Origin: an uncultured Collinsella sp.
Lineage (GTDB): Bacteria; Actinomycetota; Coriobacteriia; Coriobacteriales; Coriobacteriaceae
DNA length: 15,849 nucleotides
Assembly (NCBI GenBank): GCA_900544235.1
Contig: UQUL01000045.1
Coordinates: 1 to 15,849 of the forward strand
Direction: 5' to 3'
Made by a program: the position numbers and the translations under genes
The notes under the pieces: generated by a model
Told to the model about the DNA's origin: nothing
Databases searched by the model: none
Seen by the model: only the letters and a program-made list of their open reading frames with translations
Shown: piece by piece, positions 1-6,434 of the stretch
Position numbering within the stretch: position 1 is the first letter of the stretch
How the letters are laid out: the number at the start of each line of letters is the position of its first letter

Positions 1-1
1 C

Positions 2-1858
2 ATCCAGATCATCGACACCCCGGGCCACGTTGACTTCACCGCCGAGGTCGAGCGCTGCCTGCGCGTCCTCGATGGCGCTGTCGCCGTCTTCGACGCCGTT
101 GCCGGCGTTCAGCCCCAGTCTGAGACCGTTTGGCGTCAGGCTTCTACCTTCAACGTCCCCCGCATCGCCTTCATCAACAAGTATGACCGCGTGGGCGCTG
201 ACTTCTTCAACGCTATCGAGACCATGAAGGATCGTCTCGACGCTAACGCCGTGGCCGCTCAGGTCCCGATGGGCGCCGAGGACAACTTCTGGGGCGTCAT
301 CGACCTGGTCACCATGACTGCATGGGACTTCAAGGCCGACGAGAAGGGCATGACCTACCCCGAGCCGATGGACGAGATCCCGGCTGAGTTTGCCGACATC
401 GCTGCCACCAAGCGCGAGGAGCTCCTCGACGCTGCTGCCAGCTTTGACGACGAGCTCATGGAGAAGATTCTCATGGAGGAGGACTTCACCGTCGAGGAGC
501 TCAAGGCTGCTCTGCGCAAGGGCGTTCTGGCCAACGAGCTCAACCTCGTCTTCGTGGGTTCCGCCTACAAGAACAAGGGCGTTCAGGAGCTGCTCGACGC
601 TGTCGTCGACTACCTGCCCAGCCCGCTCGACGTCGAGGCCGTCACCGGTACCGATCCGGACACCGGCGAGGAGATTCAGCGTCATCCTTCCTTCGACGAG
701 CCCTTCTCCGGCCTGGTCTTCAAGATCATGACCGACCCGTTCGTCGGTAAGCTCACCTATGTCCGCGTTTACTCCGGCCGCGCCGAGTCCGGCTCCTACG
801 TGGTCAACGCTTCCAACGGTCAGCGCGAGCGCCTCGGCCGCATCCTCGAGATGAACGCCGCCGAGCGTATCGACCGTGACGACGCTGCCGCGGGCGACAT
901 CGTCGCTTGCGTCGGCTTCAAGAACTCCACCACCGGTGACACCCTGTGCGCCGAGGGCAAGGAGATCGTCCTCGAGAAGATCGAGTTCGCTAAGCCCGTT
1001 ATCGACGTTGCCATCGAGCCCAAGACCAAGGCCGAGCAGGACAAGATGTCCCTGGCTCTGACCAAGCTCGCCGAGGAGGACCCGACCTTCCAGGTGTCCA
1101 CCAACCACGAGACCGGCCAGACCATCATCGCCGGCATGGGCGAGCTGCACCTCGAGATCATCGTCGACCGTCTGCTCCGTGAGTTCAAGGTTGACGCTAA
1201 CGTCGGTAAGCCCCAGGTTGCCTACCGCGAGACCGCTGGTCACGACGTCGAGAAGGCTGAGGGCAAGTTCGTCCGTCAGTCCGGCGGTCGCGGTCAGTAC
1301 GGCCACGCCGTCATCAAGCTCGAGAAGATGGAGGAGGGCTTCGGCTACGAGTTCGTCAACGCTATCGTCGGCGGCGTCGTGCCCAAGGAGTACATCCCGT
1401 CCATCGACAAGGGCATCCAGGAGGCCCTGAACACCGGTGTTATCGCCGGCTTCCCGGTCCTCGACGTCAAGGTCACCCTGTTCGACGGTTCTTACCACGA
1501 GGTCGACTCCTCCGAGGCCGCCTTTAAGATCGCCGGTTCCATGGCTATCAAGGACGCCCTCAAGAAGTCCGATCCGCAGCTGCTCGAGCCGATCATGGCT
1601 GTCGAGGTTGAGACCCCCGAGCAGTACATGGGCGACGTTATGGGCAACCTCTCCGGTCGCCGCGGCAAGATCGAGGGCATGGAGGATCGCAAGAACAGCA
1701 AGCTCATCCGTGCCAAGGTGCCGCTGGGCGAGATGTTCGGTTACGCTACCGACCTTCGCTCCCAGACCCAGGGCCGTGCATCCTACACGATGCAGTTCGA
1801 CTCTTATGAGCCCGCGCCCAAGTCCATTGTGGACGAGGTCATGAGCAAGAACGCCTAA
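2..1858 (+). CDS. fusA: Elongation factor G, 5'-truncated by the window edge
   Basis: Translational GTPase that drives tRNA-mRNA translocation on the ribosome and, with RRF, ribosome recycling. The reading frame is open from base 2 and 618 codons are visible. EF-G is about 690-700 residues, so roughly 80 N-terminal residues, including the P-loop, lie outside. Visible motifs are the G3 box DTPGH (partial-protein residues 5-9), a G4 box reading NKYD (59-62) where NKMD is usual, the domain IV segment SGGRGQYGH (about bases 1279-1305), and the C-terminal GNLSGRRGKIEGM stretch of domain V. The stop is TAA at 1856-1858. rpsJ follows after 60 nt, so this is the end of a str-type operon; rpsL and rpsG are expected upstream but are not visible. 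The tyrosine in the G4 box is the only oddity; the base-specifying N, K and D are all kept. Confidence 0.97.
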   Translation: MQIIDTPGHVDFTAEVERCLRVLDGAVAVFDAVAGVQPQSETVWRQASTFNVPRIAFINKYDRVGADFFNAIETMKDRLDANAVAAQVPMGAEDNFWGVIDLVTMTAWDFKADEKGMTYPEPMDEIPAEFADIAATKREELLDAAASFDDELMEKILMEEDFTVEELKAALRKGVLANELNLVFVGSAYKNKGVQELLDAVVDYLPSPLDVEAVTGTDPDTGEEIQRHPSFDEPFSGLVFKIMTDPFVGKLTYVRVYSGRAESGSYVVNASNGQRERLGRILEMNAAERIDRDDAAAGDIVACVGFKNSTTGDTLCAEGKEIVLEKIEFAKPVIDVAIEPKTKAEQDKMSLALTKLAEEDPTFQVSTNHETGQTIIAGMGELHLEIIVDRLLREFKVDANVGKPQVAYRETAGHDVEKAEGKFVRQSGGRGQYGHAVIKLEKMEEGFGYEFVNAIVGGVVPKEYIPSIDKGIQEALNTGVIAGFPVLDVKVTLFDGSYHEVDSSEAAFKIAGSMAIKDALKKSDPQLLEPIMAVEVETPEQYMGDVMGNLSGRRGKIEGMEDRKNSKLIRAKVPLGEMFGYATDLRSQTQGRASYTMQFDSYEPAPKSIVDEVMSKNA

Positions 1859-1883
1859 GTTCGAGCTCCCTGTTACGTAATCC

Positions 1884-1900
1884 GCGAGAACATCTCTCGC
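1884..1900 (+). other. Small hairpin in the fusA-rpsJ spacer
   Basis: GCGAGA (1884-1889) pairs perfectly with TCTCGC (1895-1900) around a 5-nt loop. It is followed by ACTCTTT and then the rpsJ Shine-Dalgarno sequence at 1908-1912. It could be a processing site, a weak attenuator or a translational control element for rpsJ. The downstream T tract is too short for a confident terminator. The structure is seen directly; its function is inferred. Confidence 0.35.
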
Positions 1901-1918
1901 ACTCTTTGGAGGTTTAAG

Positions 1919-2227
1919 TTGGCTACCCAGAAGATCCGCATTCGCCTCAAGGGCTATGATCACGAGGTCGTCGATCAGTCCGCGAAGCTCATCGTCGAGA
2001 CCGCTCAGAAGACCGGCGCTCGCGTTTCCGGTCCTGTCCCCCTGCCCACCGAGCGCAACCTGTACACGGTTATCCGCTCGCCGCACGTGAACAAGGACTC
2101 CCGTGAGCAGTTCGAGATGCGCACCCACAAGCGCCTCATCGACATCCTCGACCCCACCTCGGGCACCGTTGATTCGCTCATGCGTCTCGACCTCCCCGCT
2201 GGCGTCGACATCGACATCAAGCTCTAA
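1919..2227 (+). CDS. rpsJ: 30S ribosomal protein S10
   Basis: Component of the 30S subunit head, and in many bacteria also the NusE partner in antitermination complexes. The protein is 102 residues, the normal length for S10. It begins with the family-typical stretch ATQKIRIRLKGYDHEVVDQS and contains the conserved GPVPLPT (about residues 38-44) and the SPHVNKDSREQFEMRTHKR region (about 54-72). The start is TTG at 1919, chosen because GGAGG (1908-1912) lies 6 nt upstream and S10 homologues begin here. It follows fusA by 60 nt and is closed by a strong terminator, so it is probably the last gene of the str operon rather than the first gene of an S10 operon. rplC, rplD and tuf are not in the window. 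Confidence 0.97.
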   Translation: MATQKIRIRLKGYDHEVVDQSAKLIVETAQKTGARVSGPVPLPTERNLYTVIRSPHVNKDSREQFEMRTHKRLIDILDPTSGTVDSLMRLDLPAGVDIDIKL

Positions 2228-2246
2228 GCGATATCGCTCATAGCTT

Positions 2247-2286
2247 AAAGGGCCCCTCTGCCGTTACGGTAGCGGGGCCCTTTTGT
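2247..2286 (+). terminator. Rho-independent terminator after rpsJ, possibly bidirectional
   Basis: GGGCCCC (2250-2256) pairs perfectly with GGGGCCC (2274-2280). The stem continues through CTGCC/GGTAG (2258-2262 with 2268-2272, one G-T pair) after a single mismatch, leaving a GTTAC loop. TTTTGTTTT follows from 2281 on the + strand. AAA (2247-2249) precedes the stem, so the - strand also reads a hairpin followed by TTT. It therefore ends fusA-rpsJ and may also end convergent birA, whose stop lies 57 nt away. Confidence 0.92.
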
Positions 2287-2342
2287 TTTGAATGATGGTT
2301 TGGACTGCCGGGTAATGCTGCCGAGCCGATGGCTGCGGCGCC

Positions 2343-3119
2343 CTAATCGCTTAAGTGGCGCAAAGACGCCTCCTCAAAATGGAAGAAACGCAAGCCGTCT
2401 TTCGTTTCGATGCACGCGCGACCAAAGCCATCGACCGTTTTAAAGATGCCTCGCGCCAGCTCGTCTCCAGCGGGGGAGCGGGCGATAACGTGCTCTCCAA
2501 TCCAATTGAGGTGAGCGACATATTCGCCGTGGACGGGCGCGAGCGGTCCGGTGTTTTCTTCCATGGAGTTGAGGCGTTCTGCCCAGGCATCTACGGCGTC
2601 TATAACGGCGTGATAGACCTCATCGAGGAGCATGTCGACGGTAGGAACGTTTTCGTTAAGGTCCGAGAGGCCAATTGCCGCCAGGCCGCCATCGGGCACC
2701 TCTTGGGGCGTGTAGTTTACGTTGACACCAATGCCGCAGACGGCGAAAGGTTTGCCTTCGTTATCGCGTGCGGCCTCGACCAGAATGCCGCCGAGCTTGC
2801 GTCCTCGCGCGACCAGGTCGTTGGGCCATTTAAGGCGAATCTCGTTTGCAAGACCCTGCTTTTCGAGTGCTTCGAGCACCGCTAGGCCGCTGACGGCGGC
2901 AAGACCAGAGTACTTTGCGGGATTAACGCATGGACGCAGGACAATCGAAAGCAATAGGTTGCCGGCGGTTGAATCCCACTTGTGGCCGCGCCGGCCGCGT
3001 CCTGCCGTTTGCGCGCGGGCGGCAAGTCCTGTGCCGTGCGGCGCACCCTGTTTTCCTGCCTCGAGCAGGTCATCGTTGGTTGATCCGGTTACGTCGACAA
3101 TCGTTAATTGGGCATCCAT
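2343..3119 (-). CDS. birA: Biotin-[acetyl-CoA carboxylase] ligase, without DNA-binding domain
   Basis: Makes biotinyl-AMP from biotin and ATP and transfers biotin to the acceptor lysine of AccB. The chosen start gives 258 residues. Family motifs are GRGRRGHKW (residues 40-48, the biotinyl-AMP loop), KWPND (97-101), GGILVE (about 110-115) and GIGVNVN (about 129-135); a small C-terminal domain follows from about 195. There is no N-terminal helix-turn-helix, so it is a monofunctional class I ligase and probably not itself a repressor. The start at 3119 is preferred because AAGGAGG (complement of 3131-3137) lies 11 nt upstream. An in-frame ATG at 3200 would only add a 27-residue tail that does not look like the family. 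The gene is divergent from the fab-acc operon that encodes its substrate AccB. Confidence 0.93.
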   Translation of the reverse strand: MDAQLTIVDVTGSTNDDLLEAGKQGAPHGTGLAARAQTAGRGRRGHKWDSTAGNLLLSIVLRPCVNPAKYSGLAAVSGLAVLEALEKQGLANEIRLKWPNDLVARGRKLGGILVEAARDNEGKPFAVCGIGVNVNYTPQEVPDGGLAAIGLSDLNENVPTVDMLLDEVYHAVIDAVDAWAERLNSMEENTGPLAPVHGEYVAHLNWIGEHVIARSPAGDELARGIFKTVDGFGRACIETKDGLRFFHFEEASLRHLSD

Positions 3120-3134
3120 AGCGGCTGCTACCTC

Positions 3135-3147
3135 CTTATTGAATAAG
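3135..3147 (-). promoter_or_regulatory. Palindrome overlapping the birA ribosome-binding site
   Basis: CTTATT (3135-3140) and AATAAG (3142-3147) form a perfect 6-1-6 inverted repeat. On the - strand its 3' arm runs into the AAGGAGG Shine-Dalgarno sequence of birA. It could be a protein operator or a small hairpin that partly hides the ribosome-binding site. The inverted repeat is seen; any function is inferred. Confidence 0.3.
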
Positions 3148-3212
3148 TGAATGACGCAATGGTGTCGAGAGATAGACACAATGTGAAGCCTTTGTCGCAT
3201 TTGGACAATTTA

Positions 3213-3230
3213 ATGTTAACACGTCAACAA
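3213..3230. promoter_or_regulatory. Candidate operator copy 1 in the birA-fabH intergenic region
   Basis: ATGTTAACACGTCAACAA matches copy 2 at 17 of 18 positions. The central 16 bp (3214-3229) is an imperfect palindrome with TGTT and AACA arms; 12 of 16 positions match its reverse complement. It lies between the two divergent genes, so a bound protein could affect either. The - strand reading contains TTGACG, which resembles a -35 box, but I could not find a well-spaced -10. The regulator is not identified; the site does not match the FapR or FabT consensus as I know them. Confidence 0.6.
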
Positions 3231-3260
3231 AGACTGAAATGCGTTATCCTCTCTTGGTCG

Positions 3261-3278
3261 ATGTAAACACGTCAACAA
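3261..3278. promoter_or_regulatory. Candidate operator copy 2, just upstream of the fabH ribosome-binding site
   Basis: ATGTAAACACGTCAACAA is a direct repeat of copy 1, starting 48 bp further downstream, and it ends 6 nt before GGAGG of fabH (3285-3289). A weak -10-like TATCCT lies between the copies at 3245-3250, with no clear -35. If that is the promoter, copy 2 would fall just after the transcription start, a normal place for a repressor site. Repeat and spacing are seen directly; the role in repression is inferred. Confidence 0.6.
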
Positions 3279-3295
3279 CTCAAAGGAGGTTAGTG

Positions 3296-4255
3296 ATGGG
3301 TTTCACGATTCTTGGAACAGGTTCGGCACTTCCTGAGCGCAGTGTTTCCAATGACGAGCTGTCTGAGTTCCTCGATACCTCGGATGAGTGGATTTTTACT
3401 CGCACAGGTATCAAGAGCCGCCACGTCTGCACCACCGAGTCACTTGACGACCTTGCAGTAGCGGCGAGCGAGCGGGCACTCCAGGTGTCCGGAATCGACG
3501 CGAGCCAGCTGGATCTGATCGTCTGCTCGACGACGACGGGTGACCACCTTGTTCCCGCTGAGGCGTGTGCCGTTGCTGAGCGACTAGGCGCGACGTGCCC
3601 TGCCTTCGATGTCTCGGCGGCTTGTGCCGGCTTCGTATTTGCGCTCGATGTCGCCGAGGGCTATATCGCTCGCAGCCGTGCCGAGCGCGTGCTTGTTGTT
3701 GCTGCCGAGCAGATGACGCGAGCGCTCGACTGGACCGACCGTGCCACCTGCGTGCTTTTTGGCGATGGGGCAGGCGCCGCAGTGATTGAAGCTGGGGGAG
3801 ACAACCCCCTTGCCGTTGAGCTTTTGACGGCGCCCGACGTCGAGACGTTGCGCGTTCCCGGTCTGGTCGGTACCTCGCCGTTTAAGGCTTCCGCAGATAG
3901 CGCGAGCGTGCTGTCCATGAATGGCCGCCGCGTGTTCAAGTTCGGCGTCAACGCCATCTGCGACACGGTCCATAAGCTTGCGATCGATGCGGGCATTTTG
4001 GTCGAAGACATCGATCATTTTGTATTCCATCAGGCTAACGAACGAATCCTGAGCCAGGCGGTCAAGCGCCTGGGCGTGCCGGACGAGCGCGTGGTTCGCA
4101 CGTTGCGTGAAACCGGCAACATCTCGAGCGCATGCATTCCGCTTGCCCTCGACCGGCTGGCAAACGCCGGTGCACTTCACACAGGCGACACCATCGCCTT
4201 GGTTGGATTTGGCGCCGGTCTGGATATAGGTGGCTATCTGCTTCGTTGGAAGTAG
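3296..4255 (+). CDS. fabH: Beta-ketoacyl-ACP synthase III (chain initiation)
   Basis: Condenses acetyl-CoA or another acyl-CoA primer with malonyl-ACP to start fatty acid chains. The protein is 319 residues, normal for FabH, with the thiolase fold. The Cys-His-Asn triad is visible: C110 in SAACAGF, H245 in FHQANER and N275 in GNISSAC. The glycine-rich C-terminal motif reads GFGAGLDIGG. The start at ATG 3296 is set by GGAGG at 3285-3289, 6 nt upstream; the codon just before it is an in-frame GTG that could also serve. It is the first gene of the fab-acc operon and lies directly behind the twin operator repeats, so it is the likely point of transcriptional control. Primer preference (straight or branched) cannot be read from these motifs. 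Confidence 0.96.
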   Translation: MGFTILGTGSALPERSVSNDELSEFLDTSDEWIFTRTGIKSRHVCTTESLDDLAVAASERALQVSGIDASQLDLIVCSTTTGDHLVPAEACAVAERLGATCPAFDVSAACAGFVFALDVAEGYIARSRAERVLVVAAEQMTRALDWTDRATCVLFGDGAGAAVIEAGGDNPLAVELLTAPDVETLRVPGLVGTSPFKASADSASVLSMNGRRVFKFGVNAICDTVHKLAIDAGILVEDIDHFVFHQANERILSQAVKRLGVPDERVVRTLRETGNISSACIPLALDRLANAGALHTGDTIALVGFGAGLDIGGYLLRWK

Positions 4256-4306
4256 TCGCACATAGGAAATAAAAACGCCCTAGGGCACAACCAAAGGAGA
4301 ACTACC

Positions 4307-4543
4307 ATGGCAGATCAGAAGACCTTCGAGCGCGTTTGCGACGTTATCCGCGAGACCGCCGGTCTTGACGATGTCGAGATGAAGCCCGAGTCCACGCTCG
4401 AGGAGATTGGTCTCGACAGCCTGGGCACCGTCGAGATCCTCGTTGCCGTCGAGGACGAGTTTGGCATCCAGCTCGATACCGAGGAGAACCCCAAGACGGT
4501 CGGCGAGTTCGCCGATACGGTCGAGGCGGCATTGGAGAAGTAG
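4307..4543 (+). CDS. acpP: Acyl carrier protein
   Basis: Small acidic protein that carries growing acyl chains on a 4'-phosphopantetheine arm. It has 78 residues, typical for ACP. The prosthetic-group serine is S38 in GLDSLGTVEI; the usual sequence is DSLD followed by x-VEL, so the residue after DSL is glycine rather than aspartate. The rest is the expected acidic four-helix pattern with EDEFGIQL and an AALEK end. AGGAG at 4295-4299 sits 7 nt before the ATG. It lies 51 nt after fabH, in a spacer containing the perfect palindrome GCCCTAGGGC (4277-4286), and 2 nt before fabK, so it is probably translated in step with fabK. Confidence 0.96.
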   Translation: MADQKTFERVCDVIRETAGLDDVEMKPESTLEEIGLDSLGTVEILVAVEDEFGIQLDTEENPKTVGEFADTVEAALEK

Positions 4544-4545
4544 AG

Positions 4546-5490
4546 ATGCTCAAGACTCCTCTCTGCGATCTGCTCGGCATCGAAAAGCCCGTGTTCCAGG
4601 GCGGTATGGCCTGGATTGCCGATGCCTCGCTTGCCTCGGCTGTGTCCGAGGCCGGCGGGCTGGGAATCATCGCGGCCATGAATGCCGACGCCAACTGGCT
4701 GCGCGATCAGATTCACGAGCTGCGCACCAAGACGGATAAGCCCTTTGGCGTGAACGTCATGCTCATGAGCCCGTTTGCCGACGAGGTCGCACAGGTTGTA
4801 ATCGACGAGCAAGTGCCGGTCGTCGTGACGGGTGCCGGCAATCCCACCAAGTACATGAAGGCTTGGAACGACGCGGGCATCAAGGTCATCCCGGTCGTTG
4901 CCTCGGTGGCGCTGGCGCGCCTCGTGGCACGTCGTGGAGCCACGGCGGTTGTTGCCGAGGGTACCGAATCGGGCGGCCATATTGGCGAGACCTCGACGAT
5001 GGCACTGGTGCCGCAGGTCGTCGATGCGGTCGACATTCCCGTTGTGGCCGCCGGCGGTATTGCCGACGGCCGCGGCGTGGCGGCCGCCTTTATGCTGGGC
5101 GCCGAAGGCGTGCAAGTGGGTACGCGCTTTCTGGTCGCAGACGAGTGCACCGTCTCGGAGCGGTATAAAGAGATGGTCCTGAAGGCCAACGACACTTCGA
5201 CGCGTGCGACCGGTCGCTCGACGGGACATCCGGTGCGCGCCCTCAAGAGCCCCTTCACCAACGCCTATGCCAAGAGCGAGGGTTCCGGTGCGAGTGCCGA
5301 GGAGCTCGGTGCTTTGGGAACCGGTGCACTGCGTAAGGCCGCCAAGGACGGCAACTACGAAGAGGGTTCGTTTTTGTGTGGACAGATTGCCGGCATGGTC
5401 AACGAGCGTCAGAGCGCACGCGAAATCGTTGACGATCTGGTCGATGGCGCAGAGCGCGTCCTGAAGGGTGCGTCCGCATGGGTAGCGTAG
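4546..5490 (+). CDS. fabK: Enoyl-ACP reductase II, FMN-dependent
   Basis: Performs the last reduction of each elongation cycle, trans-2-enoyl-ACP to acyl-ACP, using FMN and NAD(P)H. The 314-residue protein has the TIM-barrel of the nitronate monooxygenase/FabK family. Motifs are FQGGMAWIAD (about residues 17-26), PFGVNVML (about 66-73), GAGNP (96-100), the ESGGHIGE segment with the likely catalytic H145, and AAGGIADG followed by EGVQVGTRF for phosphate and flavin binding. GGAG within the acpP end (4534-4537) is the ribosome-binding site. Its position between acpP and fabD is the Streptococcus/Clostridium order, which supports FabK over 2-nitropropane dioxygenase. No fabI-type reductase is seen here. 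Its stop overlaps the start of fabD by 13 nt. Confidence 0.93.
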   Translation: MLKTPLCDLLGIEKPVFQGGMAWIADASLASAVSEAGGLGIIAAMNADANWLRDQIHELRTKTDKPFGVNVMLMSPFADEVAQVVIDEQVPVVVTGAGNPTKYMKAWNDAGIKVIPVVASVALARLVARRGATAVVAEGTESGGHIGETSTMALVPQVVDAVDIPVVAAGGIADGRGVAAAFMLGAEGVQVGTRFLVADECTVSERYKEMVLKANDTSTRATGRSTGHPVRALKSPFTNAYAKSEGSGASAEELGALGTGALRKAAKDGNYEEGSFLCGQIAGMVNERQSAREIVDDLVDGAERVLKGASAWVA

Positions 5491-6404
5491 CGTTTCTGTT
5501 TGCCGGCCAGGGTGCCCAACACCCCGCGATGGGCGTCGACCTGGTCGAGGCATCGCCGGCGGCTGCCGAGGTGTTCGCCATTGCCGACGAGGTGCGCCCG
5601 GGGACGAGCGAGCAGTGCCGGAGTGCCTCCAAGGAGGAGCTGTCGCAGACCGAGAATACGCAGCCGTGTGTGTTCGTTCACGACCTGGCAGCGGCTGCCG
5701 CCCTGCGCGAGCGCGGCGTGGTGCCTGCCGCCTGTGCAGGATTCTCGCTGGGCGAGGTCGCCGCGCTCACCTTTGCGGGGGCATTCGATACGCGAGCGGG
5801 TTTTGAGCTCGTGTGCGAGCGCGCGGCTTTGATGGCCACGGCGGCCGAGCGTCACCCCGGCGGAATGCGCGCCGTCATCAAACTCGATGAGGTGCAAGTC
5901 GAGGGCCTGGCAAAACAGGCCGGCGAGGACTGCTGGCCGGTCAACTACAACAGCCCGCAGCAGACGGTTGTGGCCGGAACGCCCGAGGCGCTGCAGGAGC
6001 TCGACGCCTTGGTAAAAGAGGCTGGTGGCCGGGCCATGAAGGTCGCGGTGTCGGGTGCATTCCATAGCCCCTATATGGTCGAGGCGACCTGTGGCCTTGC
6101 TGCATATATTGAGGCCGGTCACGCGCCGTCCCCTTTGCTCATTCCTGTTATGGCAAATATGACGGCGGCGCCTTATCCGGCCGACCCGCAGGCGGCATCG
6201 GAGGTGCTGGCCAACCAGGTGAGTCATGCCGTGCGCTGGGTCGACACGCTGCATGCTCTGCAGGATCAAGGCATCGACACGTTTATTGAGGTCGGCCCCG
6301 GCAAAACGCTGTCCGGCCTGGTTAAGCGTACGCTGAGCGATGTTCGCGTGTATTCGTGCGAAACGGCCGAGCAGGTCGCAGCTATTGCCGACGAGCTCGC
6401 ATAG
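5478..6404 (+). CDS. fabD: Malonyl-CoA:ACP transacylase
   Basis: Transfers malonyl from malonyl-CoA to ACP, supplying the two-carbon extender. The protein is 308 residues, the usual length. Family motifs are FAGQGAQ (residues 8-14), the nucleophile S90 in GFSLGE, R115 in CERAALM (binds the malonyl carboxylate) and H196 in GAFHSPYM. The residue before the nucleophile is phenylalanine where E. coli FabD has histidine (GHSLGE). The ATG at 5478 lies inside the end of fabK, giving a 13-nt overlap. The upstream Shine-Dalgarno is poor (GAAGGG around 5463-5468), so translation probably depends on ribosomes finishing fabK. fabG follows after 30 nt. Confidence 0.95.
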   Translation: MGSVAFLFAGQGAQHPAMGVDLVEASPAAAEVFAIADEVRPGTSEQCRSASKEELSQTENTQPCVFVHDLAAAAALRERGVVPAACAGFSLGEVAALTFAGAFDTRAGFELVCERAALMATAAERHPGGMRAVIKLDEVQVEGLAKQAGEDCWPVNYNSPQQTVVAGTPEALQELDALVKEAGGRAMKVAVSGAFHSPYMVEATCGLAAYIEAGHAPSPLLIPVMANMTAAPYPADPQAASEVLANQVSHAVRWVDTLHALQDQGIDTFIEVGPGKTLSGLVKRTLSDVRVYSCETAEQVAAIADELA

Positions 6405-6434
6405 CCCACAGGGCTGTAACCCGAAAGGAACGAC

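Noticed and set aside
3162..3179. Inverted repeat GTGTC/GACAC in the birA leader
   Set aside because: Only 5-bp arms around an 8-nt loop; not distinguishable from chance.
3120..3200. Upstream extension of birA to an ATG at 3200
   Set aside because: The added 27 residues do not resemble biotin ligases. The internal start at 3119 has a good AAGGAGG and aligns with family starts.
4277..4286. Perfect 10-bp palindrome GCCCTAGGGC between fabH and acpP
   Set aside because: Too short and isolated to support a function. No loop is possible for a stable hairpin, and no second copy was noticed.
4315..5553. A 400-codon open frame on the - strand opposite acpP and fabK
   Set aside because: Shadow of conserved + strand genes; no family resemblance.
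6403..6415. Small hairpin AGCCC-ACA-GGGCT at the fabD stop
   Set aside because: Only 5 bp with a 3-nt loop and no T tract; likely chance in GC-rich DNA.
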